Assembly: GCF_023520895.1 (NCBI RefSeq)
Contig: NZ_CP026029.1
Location: 930,001-994,000 of the forward strand
Direction of reading: 5' to 3'
DNA length: 64,000 bases
Source: Paenibacillus sp. PK3_47
Lineage (GTDB): Bacteria > Bacillota > Bacilli > Paenibacillales > Paenibacillaceae
Position numbers and translations under genes: made by a program. Below, one piece after another: positions 1 through 8,215 of this stretch. Each line of letters begins with the position of its first letter. The stretch's first letter is position 1. The notes under the pieces are model-generated. The model had not been told where the DNA came from, did no database searches, and saw only the letters and a list, made by a program, of their open reading frames with translations.

Positions 1-127
1 TCTTGCCGGTTGAATTACCGGCGGACTCTGAATTTGTAGAATTATTGTTTCCGCAGCCGGAGAGAGCAATCAGGCCTGCAAGAACGGCAGGAGCAGTCTT
101 TAGAAATTTGCTTGATCTTATTTTCAT
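1..127 (-). CDS. Lipoprotein N-terminus, probable ABC sugar-binding protein (3' part outside window)
   Basis: Only the first 42 codons are inside the window; the gene runs off the left edge. The ATG at 127-125 follows a GGGGG Shine-Dalgarno. The product has a short basic N-terminus, a hydrophobic stretch and a lipobox LSGC (residues 22-25), followed by an Asn/Ser/Thr-rich linker, as in lipoproteins of Gram-positive bacteria. It lies next to an AraC regulator and an alpha-galactosidase, so a solute-binding protein for alpha-galactosides is the natural inference. No binding domain is visible, so substrate and family are not proven. Confidence 0.75.
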   Translation of the reverse strand, partial: MKIRSSKFLKTAPAVLAGLIALSGCGNNNSTNSESAGNSTGK

Positions 128-474
128 TAGTGTACCCCCTGTTTTTAGTTGGTTTTCTTAAGCAAATGATTCCTGTTACACCCCGCAAATGTATCCGCTT
201 TCTTCTACAGAAAAAAATTTTTCCCTTATCCCCCTGTACCACAAGAATTCCTCTTCCCTTTTCTTCTCCTCCTTTTACAGGATAAAAAATTGCTCAATTT
301 AGACAACCTGATTTCTAGTCCTGATTTTCATTTTTTCCTTTCGTAATGATAATAAAGCACAGCACTCTTCAGGCTCAACGGTAAGTTAGTGCGATACACG
401 GGTAAAATATTGATATTATAAAACAGCAAAATCCACTGCAAGCCCTGCAGTGGATTTTTGAAACCAGTATTGTA
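128..474. other. Intergenic region between lipoprotein gene and araC-type gene
   Basis: This 347-bp AT-rich stretch has no convincing gene. It must carry the promoter and leader of the leftward lipoprotein gene, and it contains the hairpin that ends the araC-type gene. I found no copy of the TTTACGCTAAT repeat that precedes the galactosidase. Confidence 0.6.
428..458 (-). terminator. Rho-independent terminator after the AraC-type gene
   Basis: A perfect 13-bp stem (AAAATCCACTGCA with its complement) has a 5-nt loop. It sits just after the stop of the leftward regulator gene and is T-rich on both sides. Confidence 0.75.
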
Positions 475-1368
475 CTATTGGCCATTTCGGATGAATCTCC
501 GGATTTGGTATAAGTCTCCCTCAGTGCGGAATTCCCCCGGTGCCATCCCTGTATACTTCCGGAAAACTTTACCGAAATAATTTGCATTTGAAAAACCCGA
601 CTGCTTCGCCACCTGCTCCAGTGTAAGATTGGTCGGCTCCAGCAGCAGGGTTGCCGCTCTTTCTAATCTAACCCGGGTTAAATACCTTCCGGGAGAGAAA
701 CCAAGAAACCGTTCAAACTCACGCGTAAGATGAAATTTAGAACAGCCCGAGAATTCTGCCATGTCCTGAAGTCCGATGCTCCGCTCGAGATTGCTGTCAA
801 TAAAGGTCTTGCAGCGCTCTACAAGCAGAGGCAATGGCGCGTTGCTGTCAAGGGTGACCAGATGACTGGCTAGCGACATGGCGAGTGAATAGGCCGCCCG
901 GGAACATTGATACATGTCGCGGTAGCTGTCGTCAATGGCTTCCCGGTAAGTACGCCATAAAAGATGCTCTAATTCAGAGTCCGGTTCAATCCGGAAAATA
1001 TAGCCGTTGATATCAATCCACTCGTGAAGAAGATTGAGTGCCAGATGGGAGAGCTCGAAATACAGCACCTCCCATTTGGAAGAATCAGAAGGAAGACGGT
1101 AGATATGATCTCCGGGTATGTCAGCCAGAAATGCATCTCCACGTTCAAGGGAATATTTTTTGCCTCCTGTTTCGATTTCGCCACGGCCATCCAGCGTATA
1201 TTGGAGCACACAATGATCTCCAGTACGGTTCCGGCCATCCCAGATATATTGATGAGAAGTAATCAGCTCATAGCCGGCACCTTGCAACAGAATGTATGGC
1301 ATTGGTGTAATAAAATGAAAAGATACCGAAGTCTGATTCCACTTGCTTCTGGTTGTATCATTTTCCAC
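475..1368 (-). CDS. AraC family transcriptional regulator
   Basis: 297 residues starting at GTG with an AAAGGGTG ribosome site. The N-terminal ~165 residues look like the cupin sugar-sensing domain of AraC proteins. The C-terminal ~100 residues hold the two helix-turn-helix motifs, including the family signature around FSNANYFGKVFRKYTG. It is divergent from a GH36 alpha-galactosidase and precedes a lipoprotein gene, so it probably activates raffinose/melibiose-type uptake and hydrolysis genes in response to sugar. The effector is inferred only from context. The shared 145-bp region carries direct repeats fitting its operator. Confidence 0.9.
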   Translation of the reverse strand: MENDTTRSKWNQTSVSFHFITPMPYILLQGAGYELITSHQYIWDGRNRTGDHCVLQYTLDGRGEIETGGKKYSLERGDAFLADIPGDHIYRLPSDSSKWEVLYFELSHLALNLLHEWIDINGYIFRIEPDSELEHLLWRTYREAIDDSYRDMYQCSRAAYSLAMSLASHLVTLDSNAPLPLLVERCKTFIDSNLERSIGLQDMAEFSGCSKFHLTREFERFLGFSPGRYLTRVRLERAATLLLEPTNLTLEQVAKQSGFSNANYFGKVFRKYTGMAPGEFRTEGDLYQIRRFIRNGQ

Positions 1369-1426
1369 CGCAATATTTCACCCTTTCTCACTCATGAAAT
1401 TACTCTTGTCTCCACTCATCTGCACC

Positions 1427-1478
1427 TTTACGCTAATATTTAAGGGGAAATGTATCATTCAGCAGTTTTTACGCTAAT
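1427..1478 (+). promoter_or_regulatory. Probable AraC-type operator: two direct repeats before the galactosidase
   Basis: The 11-mer TTTACGCTAAT occurs exactly at 1427-1437 and 1468-1478, in the same orientation. The 41-bp distance is about four helical turns, as expected for a dimeric AraC-family protein on direct half-sites. The second copy lies at the -35 position of a likely -10 element (TATAAC, about 1484-1489), the class II activator arrangement. The repeats are seen directly; binding is inferred. Confidence 0.6.
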
Positions 1479-1513
1479 TACAATATAACATTAAAAGGAG
1501 CACTATTTCACTT

Positions 1514-3709
1514 ATGGGCATTTATTACGATGAAGAATATAAGGTGTTTCATCTGCAGACCCCGGGGTCCAGCTACTGCATGCAGATTATCCGCGACGGG
1601 TATCTGGGGCATTTATATTGGGGAAAAAGAATTGCTGTTTACCGGAATTCCTTACCTTTTAACTTTATTGACCGGGGTTTCTCTCCTAATCCCGACCCGG
1701 CAGACCGGAAATTTTCCCTGGACAATCTTCCCCAGGAGTATCCGGGTTACGGTAACGGTGACTTCGGCTTACCCGCTTATCAAGCGGGCCAGTCTAACGG
1801 GTCTGAAATCTGTGATCTCCGTTATTTGAGACACCGGATATATGCCGGCAAGCCCAATTTGACAGGACTGCCTGCCACTTATATTGAGCAGGACAACGAA
1901 GCCGACACCCTGGAGCTTGTCCTTGAAGATCGTCTGACCGGTCTGCAGGTTACGTTGATATATACTGCCTTTAACGAATTGGACGCTATCACGCGTTCGG
2001 TACATTACGATAATACTGGCGCCGGCAATCTCGTCCTTCATCGTGCCTTAAGCGCAAGTATTGATTTTAGAGATGACGGGTATGACATGCTGACCTTCTA
2101 CGGAGCACACACCAATGAACGGAATATAGCACGCAGACCTCTTATGCCCGGAATCCAGAGTGCGGAAAGCCGCAGAGGAGCCAGCAGCCCGCAGCAGAAT
2201 CCATTTCTGGCCCTGCTTCGGCCAGGCACTGATGAGGACAAGGGCGAGGTATTCGCCCTTAATCTCGTGTACAGCGGCAATTTTGCCGCTCAGGCTGAGG
2301 TGGGGCAGTACCAGACCACTAGGGTGTCCATTGGCATTAACCCGTTCGGCTTCTCCTGGCATCTTGCGCCAGGCGGGAAATTCCAAACACCTGAAGCAGT
2401 TCTGGTATACTCTGACCAGGGTTTGGGCGGGATGTCCCGTGTCTTTAATAAGCTGTACCGGACGCGGCTTTGCCGCGGTAAATTCCGCGACGCACAGCGC
2501 CCGGTTTTAATCAATAATTGGGAAGCCACCTATTTTGATTTTGATGCGGATAAGATCATAGAAATCGCCAGTGAAGGAAAAGAGCTGGGTATGGAGCTCT
2601 TTGTTCTTGACGACGGATGGTTCGGTAAACGTGACAATGATCTAAGTTCGCTTGGCGACTGGACGGTTGATCACCGCAAGCTGCCGGAAGGACTTAACAA
2701 CCTTGCACAGCGGATAACCGGAATGGGGATGCAGTTTGGCCTGTGGTTTGAACCGGAGATGGTTTCACCGGACAGTGAGCTCTACCGCAATCATCCTGAC
2801 TGGTGCCTTCATGTGGCGGACCGTCCCCGTACGGTAGGACGAAATCAGCTTGTACTCGATTTGTCGCGTCAGGATGTGTGCGATTATATTGTTGGGGCTA
2901 TCGCTGACATTCTGTCTTCAGCACCGGTTACGTATGTTAAATGGGACATGAACCGGCATCTGACAGAGACCGGATCTGCGCTTCTTCCCGCGGAACGCCA
3001 GCGCGAAACAGGACACCGTTATATCCTGGGTCTGTACAGGGTAATGGATGAACTCACCTCTGCTTTTCCGGATGTTCTGTTCGAGAGCTGTTCCAGCGGC
3101 GGAGGAAGGTATGATGCCGGAATGCTCTACTACATGCCTCAGACATGGGCAAGCGACAATACCGATGCCATAAGCCGGCTCAAAATCCAGTACGGCAACA
3201 GTATGGTTTATCCGGCCGTGTCTATGGGGGCTCATGTTTCCGGTGTTCCCAATCACCAAGTCAACCGGTTCACTCCGCTTGACACCAGAGGGCATGTGGC
3301 AATGTCAGGTAACCTCGGGTACGAACTGGACCTTACCAAGCTATCTCCTGAGGAAAAAATAAGCGTCAAATCTCAAGTTGCGCTGTATAAAGAAATCCGG
3401 CCCCTCATTCAATTCGGAGAGTTTTACCGGATTTTAAGTCCGTTTGAAGGCAACGAAACCGCCTGGGCCTTTGTTTCAGCCGGCCAGAATGAAGCTGTGC
3501 TCGCCTTCTTCCGGGTGCTTAGCCAGCCTGCTGAAAGAGTCCCTATTCTAAAGTGCAAGGGCTTAAATCCGACTTATGTGTATCGCCATCACGAAACGGG
3601 CCGGATCTATGGCGGTGATGAGTTGATGTACGCCGGCTTGACGCTTCCGGCCATTAACGGAGATTATATCAGCCTGTTCTGGCGGTTTAGCAGAGTTGAA
3701 GAATACTAA
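1514..3709 (+). CDS. Alpha-galactosidase, glycoside hydrolase family 36
   Basis: 731 residues, the usual length of bacterial GH36 enzymes. An N-terminal beta-sandwich (about 1-320) is followed by a TIM barrel with LDDGWFG (365-371), the nucleophile motif KWDMNR (D478), the SCSSGGGR signature (around 525) and the acid/base region SDNTDA (D548), then a C-terminal beta domain. It removes terminal alpha-1,6-galactose from melibiose, raffinose and related sugars. There is no signal peptide, so it is cytoplasmic and acts on imported sugar, in line with the adjacent lipoprotein gene. AAAGGAG precedes the ATG by 13 nt. Confidence 0.95.
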   Translation: MGIYYDEEYKVFHLQTPGSSYCMQIIRDGYLGHLYWGKRIAVYRNSLPFNFIDRGFSPNPDPADRKFSLDNLPQEYPGYGNGDFGLPAYQAGQSNGSEICDLRYLRHRIYAGKPNLTGLPATYIEQDNEADTLELVLEDRLTGLQVTLIYTAFNELDAITRSVHYDNTGAGNLVLHRALSASIDFRDDGYDMLTFYGAHTNERNIARRPLMPGIQSAESRRGASSPQQNPFLALLRPGTDEDKGEVFALNLVYSGNFAAQAEVGQYQTTRVSIGINPFGFSWHLAPGGKFQTPEAVLVYSDQGLGGMSRVFNKLYRTRLCRGKFRDAQRPVLINNWEATYFDFDADKIIEIASEGKELGMELFVLDDGWFGKRDNDLSSLGDWTVDHRKLPEGLNNLAQRITGMGMQFGLWFEPEMVSPDSELYRNHPDWCLHVADRPRTVGRNQLVLDLSRQDVCDYIVGAIADILSSAPVTYVKWDMNRHLTETGSALLPAERQRETGHRYILGLYRVMDELTSAFPDVLFESCSSGGGRYDAGMLYYMPQTWASDNTDAISRLKIQYGNSMVYPAVSMGAHVSGVPNHQVNRFTPLDTRGHVAMSGNLGYELDLTKLSPEEKISVKSQVALYKEIRPLIQFGEFYRILSPFEGNETAWAFVSAGQNEAVLAFFRVLSQPAERVPILKCKGLNPTYVYRHHETGRIYGGDELMYAGLTLPAINGDYISLFWRFSRVEEY

Positions 3710-3740
3710 TTGTGCTGAAGCTTATAAAGGTCACAGAAAT

Positions 3741-3780
3741 CAGGGCTTGAAATCATAGGATTTCAAGCCCTGTTTCTTCT
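3741..3780 (+). terminator. Rho-independent terminator after the alpha-galactosidase
   Basis: A perfect 14-bp stem starting CAGGGCTTGAAATC, with a 4-nt loop, is followed by TTTCTTCT, 31 bp after the stop codon. Confidence 0.9.
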
Positions 3781-3802
3781 CCCTCCCCGCCTAAGGAAGG
3801 AC

Positions 3803-4246
3803 TCATTCCATGGTGATTTCTCTGACCTCAAAGTCTTCATAAAGTGATCTGACCAAATAAAGCTCAGCAAATCCTTCTTCATAGGATGGCCTCTGTAACT
3901 TCTTCAACGTACTTCTGATTCCCACTTCAGCAACCTTTTCTTTTCCTTGCCTCTCCTCATTGCGTGCATACGATAAATCATAATCCGGTTCAAAGTAATA
4001 GCCCACCACTTTGTATTTATACTTTTCTGCTAAATCAATGTACTTTTTGCGATCCTCAATGGTCGGGTTAGTATTATCAATAACAAATGGCAAACTGGTT
4101 TGAAACGAGGCTTCCATAAAAACATTCTCTCTATGCCTGGTCTTTAACATATCGAGATTAATCCTCATGTGCGTTTTAAAGAACCTTTCCTTGTAAAAGG
4201 TGGATTTCCCCGATGCTTGAATGCCAATGAAAATAACACATTCCAT
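3803..4246 (-). CDS. P-loop kinase resembling polynucleotide kinase (AAA family ATPase)
   Basis: 147 residues from the preferred start. Walker A GIQASGKST lies at 8-16; DNTNPT (58-62 region) and a downstream RNEERQ lid segment are arranged as in small Pnk-like kinases that phosphorylate 5'-OH RNA or DNA ends. The ATG at 4246 was chosen over two in-frame upstream ATGs (4255, 4273) because the GGGGGAT ribosome site overlaps those and is well spaced only for this one. The upstream Thg1-like gene stops 1 nt before, so the two are translationally coupled. Kinase activity on RNA ends is inferred from motifs and partner. Confidence 0.75.
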   Translation of the reverse strand: MECVIFIGIQASGKSTFYKERFFKTHMRINLDMLKTRHRENVFMEASFQTSLPFVIDNTNPTIEDRKKYIDLAEKYKYKVVGYYFEPDYDLSYARNEERQGKEKVAEVGIRSTLKKLQRPSYEEGFAELYLVRSLYEDFEVREITME

Positions 4247-4247
4247 A

Positions 4248-4985
4248 TTATTCATCCCCCGATAAGTACACATATTGATTTATGTACTCTCTGTTCTGAC
4301 TGAATATAGGTGTGTTGAGATCCACATCCCATTTCCTTCGGATTGCTTCACCTTTTGTATAGTTCTGTTTTGTAATACAGGCTCCGCGTTTCTGCCAGAT
4401 GGGTATATCGTTCCAATTCATCCCCTTCTCTAAAAACAGTTTATCCTGAAGCCGTTTCCCGTCAAGCCCCTGTAAATCCTTATGCGGGAAGTTAGCCTGT
4501 GCAACCATTGAAATGCTGTTTTTAGTTGCATCCTGCTGTCTCCAAAGAAAGTAGTTTGCCACTTCGTCATGAGGAAGCACCCAGGCTCTGCTATCGAAAG
4601 TAGCCAGCGGTTTATCGGGAAAGACATTTTTAATCTCTTCATTGAACTTTGCAGTAGCTAATGAAGCGGATACAGAAACGATCTTCTGAAGATTATTATC
4701 AAACCATGATTGGGTGGTCAGCTTATCATAATTGGTAAGCAGAATAGATATTTCATCGCTCTGATGATAAATCAGCTTACAACCCATTATGTTTTGGGCT
4801 AAGTATTTACAGGTCTCCCAAAAGATCCGGATTAATTCCTCATCAAACGGTTTCTTCATCCCCCGTGTAAAAGTATGAAAGTGCGCTCCATCTATTCGGA
4901 TAATAACCGGAAGCCTTTGAGGAAGCGTTTGTCTAAAAACATTCTCATAACCTTTCATCCGATTTCCAAAATCGTCCTTTTTCAT
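4248..4985 (-). CDS. Thg1-like protein (tRNA-His guanylyltransferase family, 3'-5' polymerase)
   Basis: 245 residues. Both metal-binding carboxylate motifs of the Thg1/TLP family are present: RIDG (30-33) and QSDEIS (75-80), matching the catalytic Asp pair of human THG1. The bacterial-type KNSISMVAQANF segment replaces the eukaryotic HINN motif. Thg1-like proteins add nucleotides in the reverse 3'-5' direction, generally to repair 5'-truncated tRNAs rather than to add G-1. The start has AGGAG 5 nt upstream. It forms a two-gene unit with the kinase downstream. The physiological substrate is unknown. Confidence 0.88.
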   Translation of the reverse strand: MKKDDFGNRMKGYENVFRQTLPQRLPVIIRIDGAHFHTFTRGMKKPFDEELIRIFWETCKYLAQNIMGCKLIYHQSDEISILLTNYDKLTTQSWFDNNLQKIVSVSASLATAKFNEEIKNVFPDKPLATFDSRAWVLPHDEVANYFLWRQQDATKNSISMVAQANFPHKDLQGLDGKRLQDKLFLEKGMNWNDIPIWQKRGACITKQNYTKGEAIRRKWDVDLNTPIFSQNREYINQYVYLSGDE

Positions 4986-5247
4986 GGCGGCTCCTTTATT
5001 TATACTGGAAGTACGTGTTCCAACATCTATTCATTCCACACTTTAATATTCGATAATAAAGGATATAATTACCTTCTTTTATTATGATATCCTGTTAAAT
5101 CTTTACCCGAAACCATAACTAATAGCAAGCGCCATCATATTATTAATTTCAGTCACAAAAAAAGGATCAATTGTTGACCCTTCCAGTCATTGTATTTGAA
5201 GATGTTTTATAACACACATAAATCCTTTAATCAAAAAAACAAAATAA
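4986..5247. other. AT-rich intergenic region before the Thg1-like gene
   Basis: About 260 bp without a gene between the Thg1-like start and the tRNA-Leu terminator. It presumably holds the promoter of the leftward Thg1/kinase unit, but I could not place -35 and -10 boxes with confidence. Nothing else is visible. Confidence 0.4.
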
Positions 5248-5273
5248 AAAAACCTTGATTTCTCAAGGTTTTT
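5248..5273 (-). terminator. Terminator after tRNA-Leu
   Basis: An 11-bp stem (AAAAACCTTGA with its complement) with a 4-nt loop is followed on the minus strand by a T-rich run, just past the tRNA 3' end. Confidence 0.85.
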
Positions 5274-5280
5274 ACTGTAG

Positions 5281-5366
5281 TGCCGAGGACGGGGGTCGAA
5301 CCCGTACGGTACTCACGTACCGCAGGATTTTAAGTCCTGTGCGTCTGCCTGTTCCGCCACCCCGGC
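5281..5366 (-). tRNA. tRNA-Leu (anticodon UAA)
   Basis: An 86-nt class II tRNA with acceptor GCCGGGG paired to CCTCGGC and discriminator A. The anticodon loop CTTAAAA sits on a CAGGA/TCCTG stem, giving anticodon UAA. There is a long variable arm (CGGTACGTGAGTACCG) and a GGTTCGACC T-loop region. CCA is not encoded. Confidence 0.96.
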
Positions 5367-5463
5367 ATGTTATTGCGCGCTTCTTGCGCGACAAGAAATA
5401 TAATATCACGTATCCTGCGAACGTGCAATCCATATTGCCGATTTTTTTATTAAATACAGAAAA

Positions 5464-5491
5464 GCCCGCTCCGGCCTGAACCGGAACGGAC
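5464..5491 (-). terminator. Terminator after the WGxxGxxG protein gene
   Basis: An 11-bp GC-rich stem with two G-U pairs and a 6-nt loop is followed on the minus strand by TTTTCTG, just after the stop. Confidence 0.8.
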
Positions 5492-5505
5492 CATAGTCGA
5501 ACAGC

Positions 5506-5997
5506 CTAGCGGCGTTCGCGCTCGCTGCTCTTGTTGCGCATGCCGGCCAGACCGAGGAGACCGATCAGACCAAGCCAGCCCCAATCCATGCCGTCATCAT
5601 TGTTGTTGTTGGCAGCGGTCGCCCGGTATCTGCCGTTGTTGTTATTGTTATTATTGTTGTTGCTCAGTGGTGACACACCGTGGTTATCACCTGTGCGGTT
5701 GTTTCTGTCGCCGCCAAGGATGTTGTCGGTGGTTCTGTTCACTGTACCTGTCGTGCGGTCCATCATGTTGTTAACTCGTGTGCCAATGCCTGTACCTGTA
5801 CCATTACCATTGCCAGTTCCATTGCCTGTACCATTCAGCATATGCGTACGTTCGGTGTTCATGCCTGTTGCTCCTGTATCAGGAACAGCAGATCCCATAC
5901 CGCCACCTGTACCTGCAGCATGTGCAGCAGATCCTACACCAAGAAGACTCATGGACAATACGGTTGTGCAGGCAAGGCTTGTTATCAGCTTGTTCAA
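5506..5997 (-). CDS. Secreted WGxxGxxG-CTERM type protein
   Basis: 163 residues with a TTG start behind AAAGGGGG. A signal peptide covers about residues 1-27 (cleavage near AHA-A). A Gly/Asn/Thr-rich repeat region (54-75) and an Asn tract (113-121) follow. The C-terminus has WGWLGLIG (139-146), a hydrophobic segment and a basic tail, the pattern named WGxxGxxG in Paenibacillus-type proteins and suspected to be a membrane or sorting tail. Function is unknown. The Asn tract is encoded by a GTT/ATT microsatellite that could vary in length. Confidence 0.8.
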   Translation of the reverse strand: MNKLITSLACTTVLSMSLLGVGSAAHAAGTGGGMGSAVPDTGATGMNTERTHMLNGTGNGTGNGNGTGTGIGTRVNNMMDRTTGTVNRTTDNILGGDRNNRTGDNHGVSPLSNNNNNNNNNGRYRATAANNNNDDGMDWGWLGLIGLLGLAGMRNKSSERERR

Positions 5998-6068
5998 AAA
6001 ATTTACCCCCTTTGTGGTTTGTCGCTGATAATTTCCCCCTGTGCCGTATCATCTATGCAAGGAAATTT

Positions 6069-6749
6069 TTATCGGGTAACCAGCTTGACCGTCCTGCTGG
6101 CTGGATCATAAGTCACCTCGGCACCCAGCGCTTCAGCAACAGCCCGGACAGGTGCATATGTGGTACCGCCGTCCATCAGACCCTCCGCAATCTTATGTCC
6201 GTTCAAGGTTATAATAACCTCATTGTTATTCCCGCTTTCATTCGCGTTAATCCGGGCTAAGGCATCCTGCACCTGCTGCGCTGTTGGTCTCCTGCCTGCC
6301 CGAAGCTGTTCTGTTGTCAGTCCGAACGTCATCTGAAAATGAGGATAATCCTTAAACGAAGTCCAGTCTCCGCCCCACTCAAAGCCCAGCTTACGGGCCT
6401 CCTGCACGACCTCCTGCCAATCCGCTGCTCCATCCTTGTCCCCGTCACGGGACATATCCCAGGAGAGGCTTGTGCCGTCCGGCAGCAGCAGCGCAAAATC
6501 AAACGCCAGTCCGTAATTATGGTAACTGCTGCCTCCTTTGGCATTAGTCACAATAGGCCCCTTCTTGGTTCTGCCCTGCGCATAAAGTGCGTTCTGTTCG
6601 GCAATGCTCCGCATTCCCTGGGTAATGACAATCGGCACGCCCCGGGCGTAACTCCGCTCGATCAGTTTGGTTGCACCGGCCTGCACCGCCGGATGAAGCT
6701 TGCCAAGAGAAGCCGCAGATTTACGCTTGACCTGATCTAAAGTCAGCAT
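6069..6749 (-). CDS. M15 (CwlK/VanY-like) peptidase with a copper-amine-oxidase N-like C-terminal domain
   Basis: 226 residues. The start at 6749 was chosen because of AGGGGGTGATTAC before it; an 18-residue in-frame extension exists. The LAS-type zinc ligands of L-Ala-D-Glu or D,D-peptidases are visible: SSYHNYGLAFDF (H77, D84) and DYPHFQM (H137). Residues ~178-226 match the short stalk domain often fused to Paenibacillus wall enzymes (APVRAVAEALGAEV). No signal peptide is seen, so release through lysis or mother-cell action is possible. It likely cleaves peptidoglycan stem peptides. Confidence 0.85.
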   Translation of the reverse strand: MLTLDQVKRKSAASLGKLHPAVQAGATKLIERSYARGVPIVITQGMRSIAEQNALYAQGRTKKGPIVTNAKGGSSYHNYGLAFDFALLLPDGTSLSWDMSRDGDKDGAADWQEVVQEARKLGFEWGGDWTSFKDYPHFQMTFGLTTEQLRAGRRPTAQQVQDALARINANESGNNNEVIITLNGHKIAEGLMDGGTTYAPVRAVAEALGAEVTYDPASRTVKLVTR

Positions 6750-6877
6750 GTAATCACCCCCTGGTCTATTAAATGCCCTAGCCGGAACCCTTGCCTGTAC
6801 CATCCCCTATTTCCTGCTCTATCCTGGATGATTTCCGCGATATAAGGCCATGCTAACCATACAAGGGGAGTGAAGAC

Positions 6878-7033
6878 ATGGATATACACAGCGACAGCTA
6901 CAAAGTAGCCCTGCTGAACGGCCGGGAGGACGCTATTGAGGTGATCCGCCAGGCCGAGGCTGAGGTTGCCCGAATTACAGGGAACAAGGACGTTACTCTT
7001 ATTGCTTACGAAAAAACAGATCCCTCCGGCTAG
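6878..7033 (+). CDS. Small hypothetical protein (51 aa)
   Basis: An ORF with a strong AAGGGGAG ribosome site 7 nt before ATG. It encodes an acidic soluble peptide beginning MDIHSDSYKVALLNGRED and ending DPSG. I do not recognise a family. It is divergent from the M15 peptidase gene and convergent with yolD. Confidence 0.6.
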   Translation: MDIHSDSYKVALLNGREDAIEVIRQAEAEVARITGNKDVTLIAYEKTDPSG

Positions 7034-7058
7034 ACCCGGGGATTATGCATGTAAGAAA

Positions 7059-7089
7059 AAAATTCCGGGCACTCCCAAAAGAGTGCCCG
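7059..7089 (-). terminator. Terminator after the yolD-like gene
   Basis: A 9-bp stem CGGGCACTC/GAGTGCCCG with a 6-nt loop is followed on the minus strand by GAA and seven T. Confidence 0.85.
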
Positions 7090-7104
7090 CTGCCAAGATT
7101 ACGC

Positions 7105-7440
7105 TCATACTATATAAGCATCTGCAATATCGTCCACATTAATCCATTTCCATTCTTCCGCCCACTGCAGCTTGAATTCCCGTGTATGGGTGTGAATCGA
7201 TGTGACGAATCCGCTCAGCTGCTTATTTTCAAAAGGACCGGAAATGATCACTGTTACCCGCACATGCGCCCGCAATGACAGTCCCAGCGTACATTCTATT
7301 TCCTCCAGCTTCTCTTCGTCCAGTACCGGCCTGACCCGGCGCCACGTCTCTTTTTTATCCTGTATCATAAGGCTATTATGTTCCGGGATCATCATCCGGC
7401 CGCTCTCCCGCAGACCGCTGCCATTCAGCTTCTTGCCCAT
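7105..7440 (-). CDS. YolD-like family protein
   Basis: 111 residues beginning MGKKLNGSGLRESGRMMIPEHN; the MMIPEH segment followed by a beta-rich body is the YolD-like pattern. AAGGAGG lies 7 nt before the ATG. In Bacillus these proteins often accompany a Y-family polymerase (UvrX/YqjW) gene and are LexA-linked, but no polymerase gene is near here. The molecular role is not known. Confidence 0.85.
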   Translation of the reverse strand: MGKKLNGSGLRESGRMMIPEHNSLMIQDKKETWRRVRPVLDEEKLEEIECTLGLSLRAHVRVTVIISGPFENKQLSGFVTSIHTHTREFKLQWAEEWKWINVDDIADAYIV

Positions 7441-7572
7441 TGCCGTTCCTCCTTCAAAAAGCTCGTTATTGCCGCTCTATATTGCACACGAACACATGTT
7501 TGTATTATATCCGCGAAACCGAGTTTTGATCAACCAGAAAATTTATATTTTCACGTTCAAAATGGACACAGC

Positions 7573-7608
7573 AAAAAAGCGCCAACAGCATCACCACTGT
7601 ACAGCGCC
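7573..7608 (-). terminator. Probable terminator after the lipoprotein gene
   Basis: An imperfect hairpin (GCGC and ACAG segments pairing) is followed by TTTTTT on the minus strand, about 30 nt past the stop. Confidence 0.5.
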
Positions 7609-7636
7609 TTATGAGCTTTTCTTTTTATGAAGTTAC

Positions 7637-8215
7637 TTAATTTCCTGCTTCGCTACTGTCTGCTGAACCCGTCGTCTGTGAAGCCCCTTCTGCTGCGCTG
7701 CTGTCTGCTTCAAGCAATCCTACAGCTTCCCTTGCTTCGTTCAATTTCGAGATCCCGTAGAGCATCGCTACGTCAGCCTGCTGATTCATTTCGTTGAACT
7801 CATCGGCTGTCACATCGGGGGAAACGGCGCTTTTGGAGGCCTGTTCCTTGATGGAATAAGCGCTCTGGAACGCAATGGTCGAATCTCTGAGCAGCTTTTC
7901 AATATCATCGGGAAGATTGCTGGCGATTTCCACGTCTTTAACCTGATCCGCAAGGTCGGAGGCCGTATCCTGGAATTCATCGACCGCCTTTTCAAGTTCC
8001 TTATCGGTGGCATTTCCTGTCGAATAGGAGGTCAGTGTTGCATTAAAATTTTCCAGCGAGGACTTGCCCATTTCATCATATTTTGACATCTCGTTGTAAA
8101 AGTTAAGTACAGTCTCCTGCACTTCTTCCTCGGTTGCTGGTGCGGCACTATTATTGCTGCAGGCGCTAAGGATAACCACCATTAATAGTAGTCCTGTCAG
8201 TAAAGTTTTTCTCAT
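7637..8215 (-). CDS. Lipoprotein of unknown function
   Basis: 192 residues from MRKTLLTGLL, placed at 8215 because GTGGAGGG gives good spacing there; an in-frame ATG 15 nt upstream lies inside the ribosome site. The lipobox is LSAC. The mature part is acidic and largely helical (YNEMSKYDEMGKSS, then long Glu/Asp-rich helices), ending in a Ser/Ala/Gly tail. It resembles small surface helical lipoproteins of Bacillales, but no named family is recognised. Confidence 0.8.
   Translation of the reverse strand: MRKTLLTGLLLMVVILSACSNNSAAPATEEEVQETVLNFYNEMSKYDEMGKSSLENFNATLTSYSTGNATDKELEKAVDEFQDTASDLADQVKDVEIASNLPDDIEKLLRDSTIAFQSAYSIKEQASKSAVSPDVTADEFNEMNQQADVAMLYGISKLNEAREAVGLLEADSSAAEGASQTTGSADSSEAGN

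Noticed and set aside
1024..1443. Plus-strand ORFs over the araC-type gene
   Set aside because: The minus-strand frame is a complete AraC protein; the plus frames have no starts with ribosome sites.
5531..6260. Several plus-strand ORFs over the WGxxGxxG gene
   Set aside because: They are shadows of its repetitive coding sequence; Leu/Pro- and Cys-rich products without family features.
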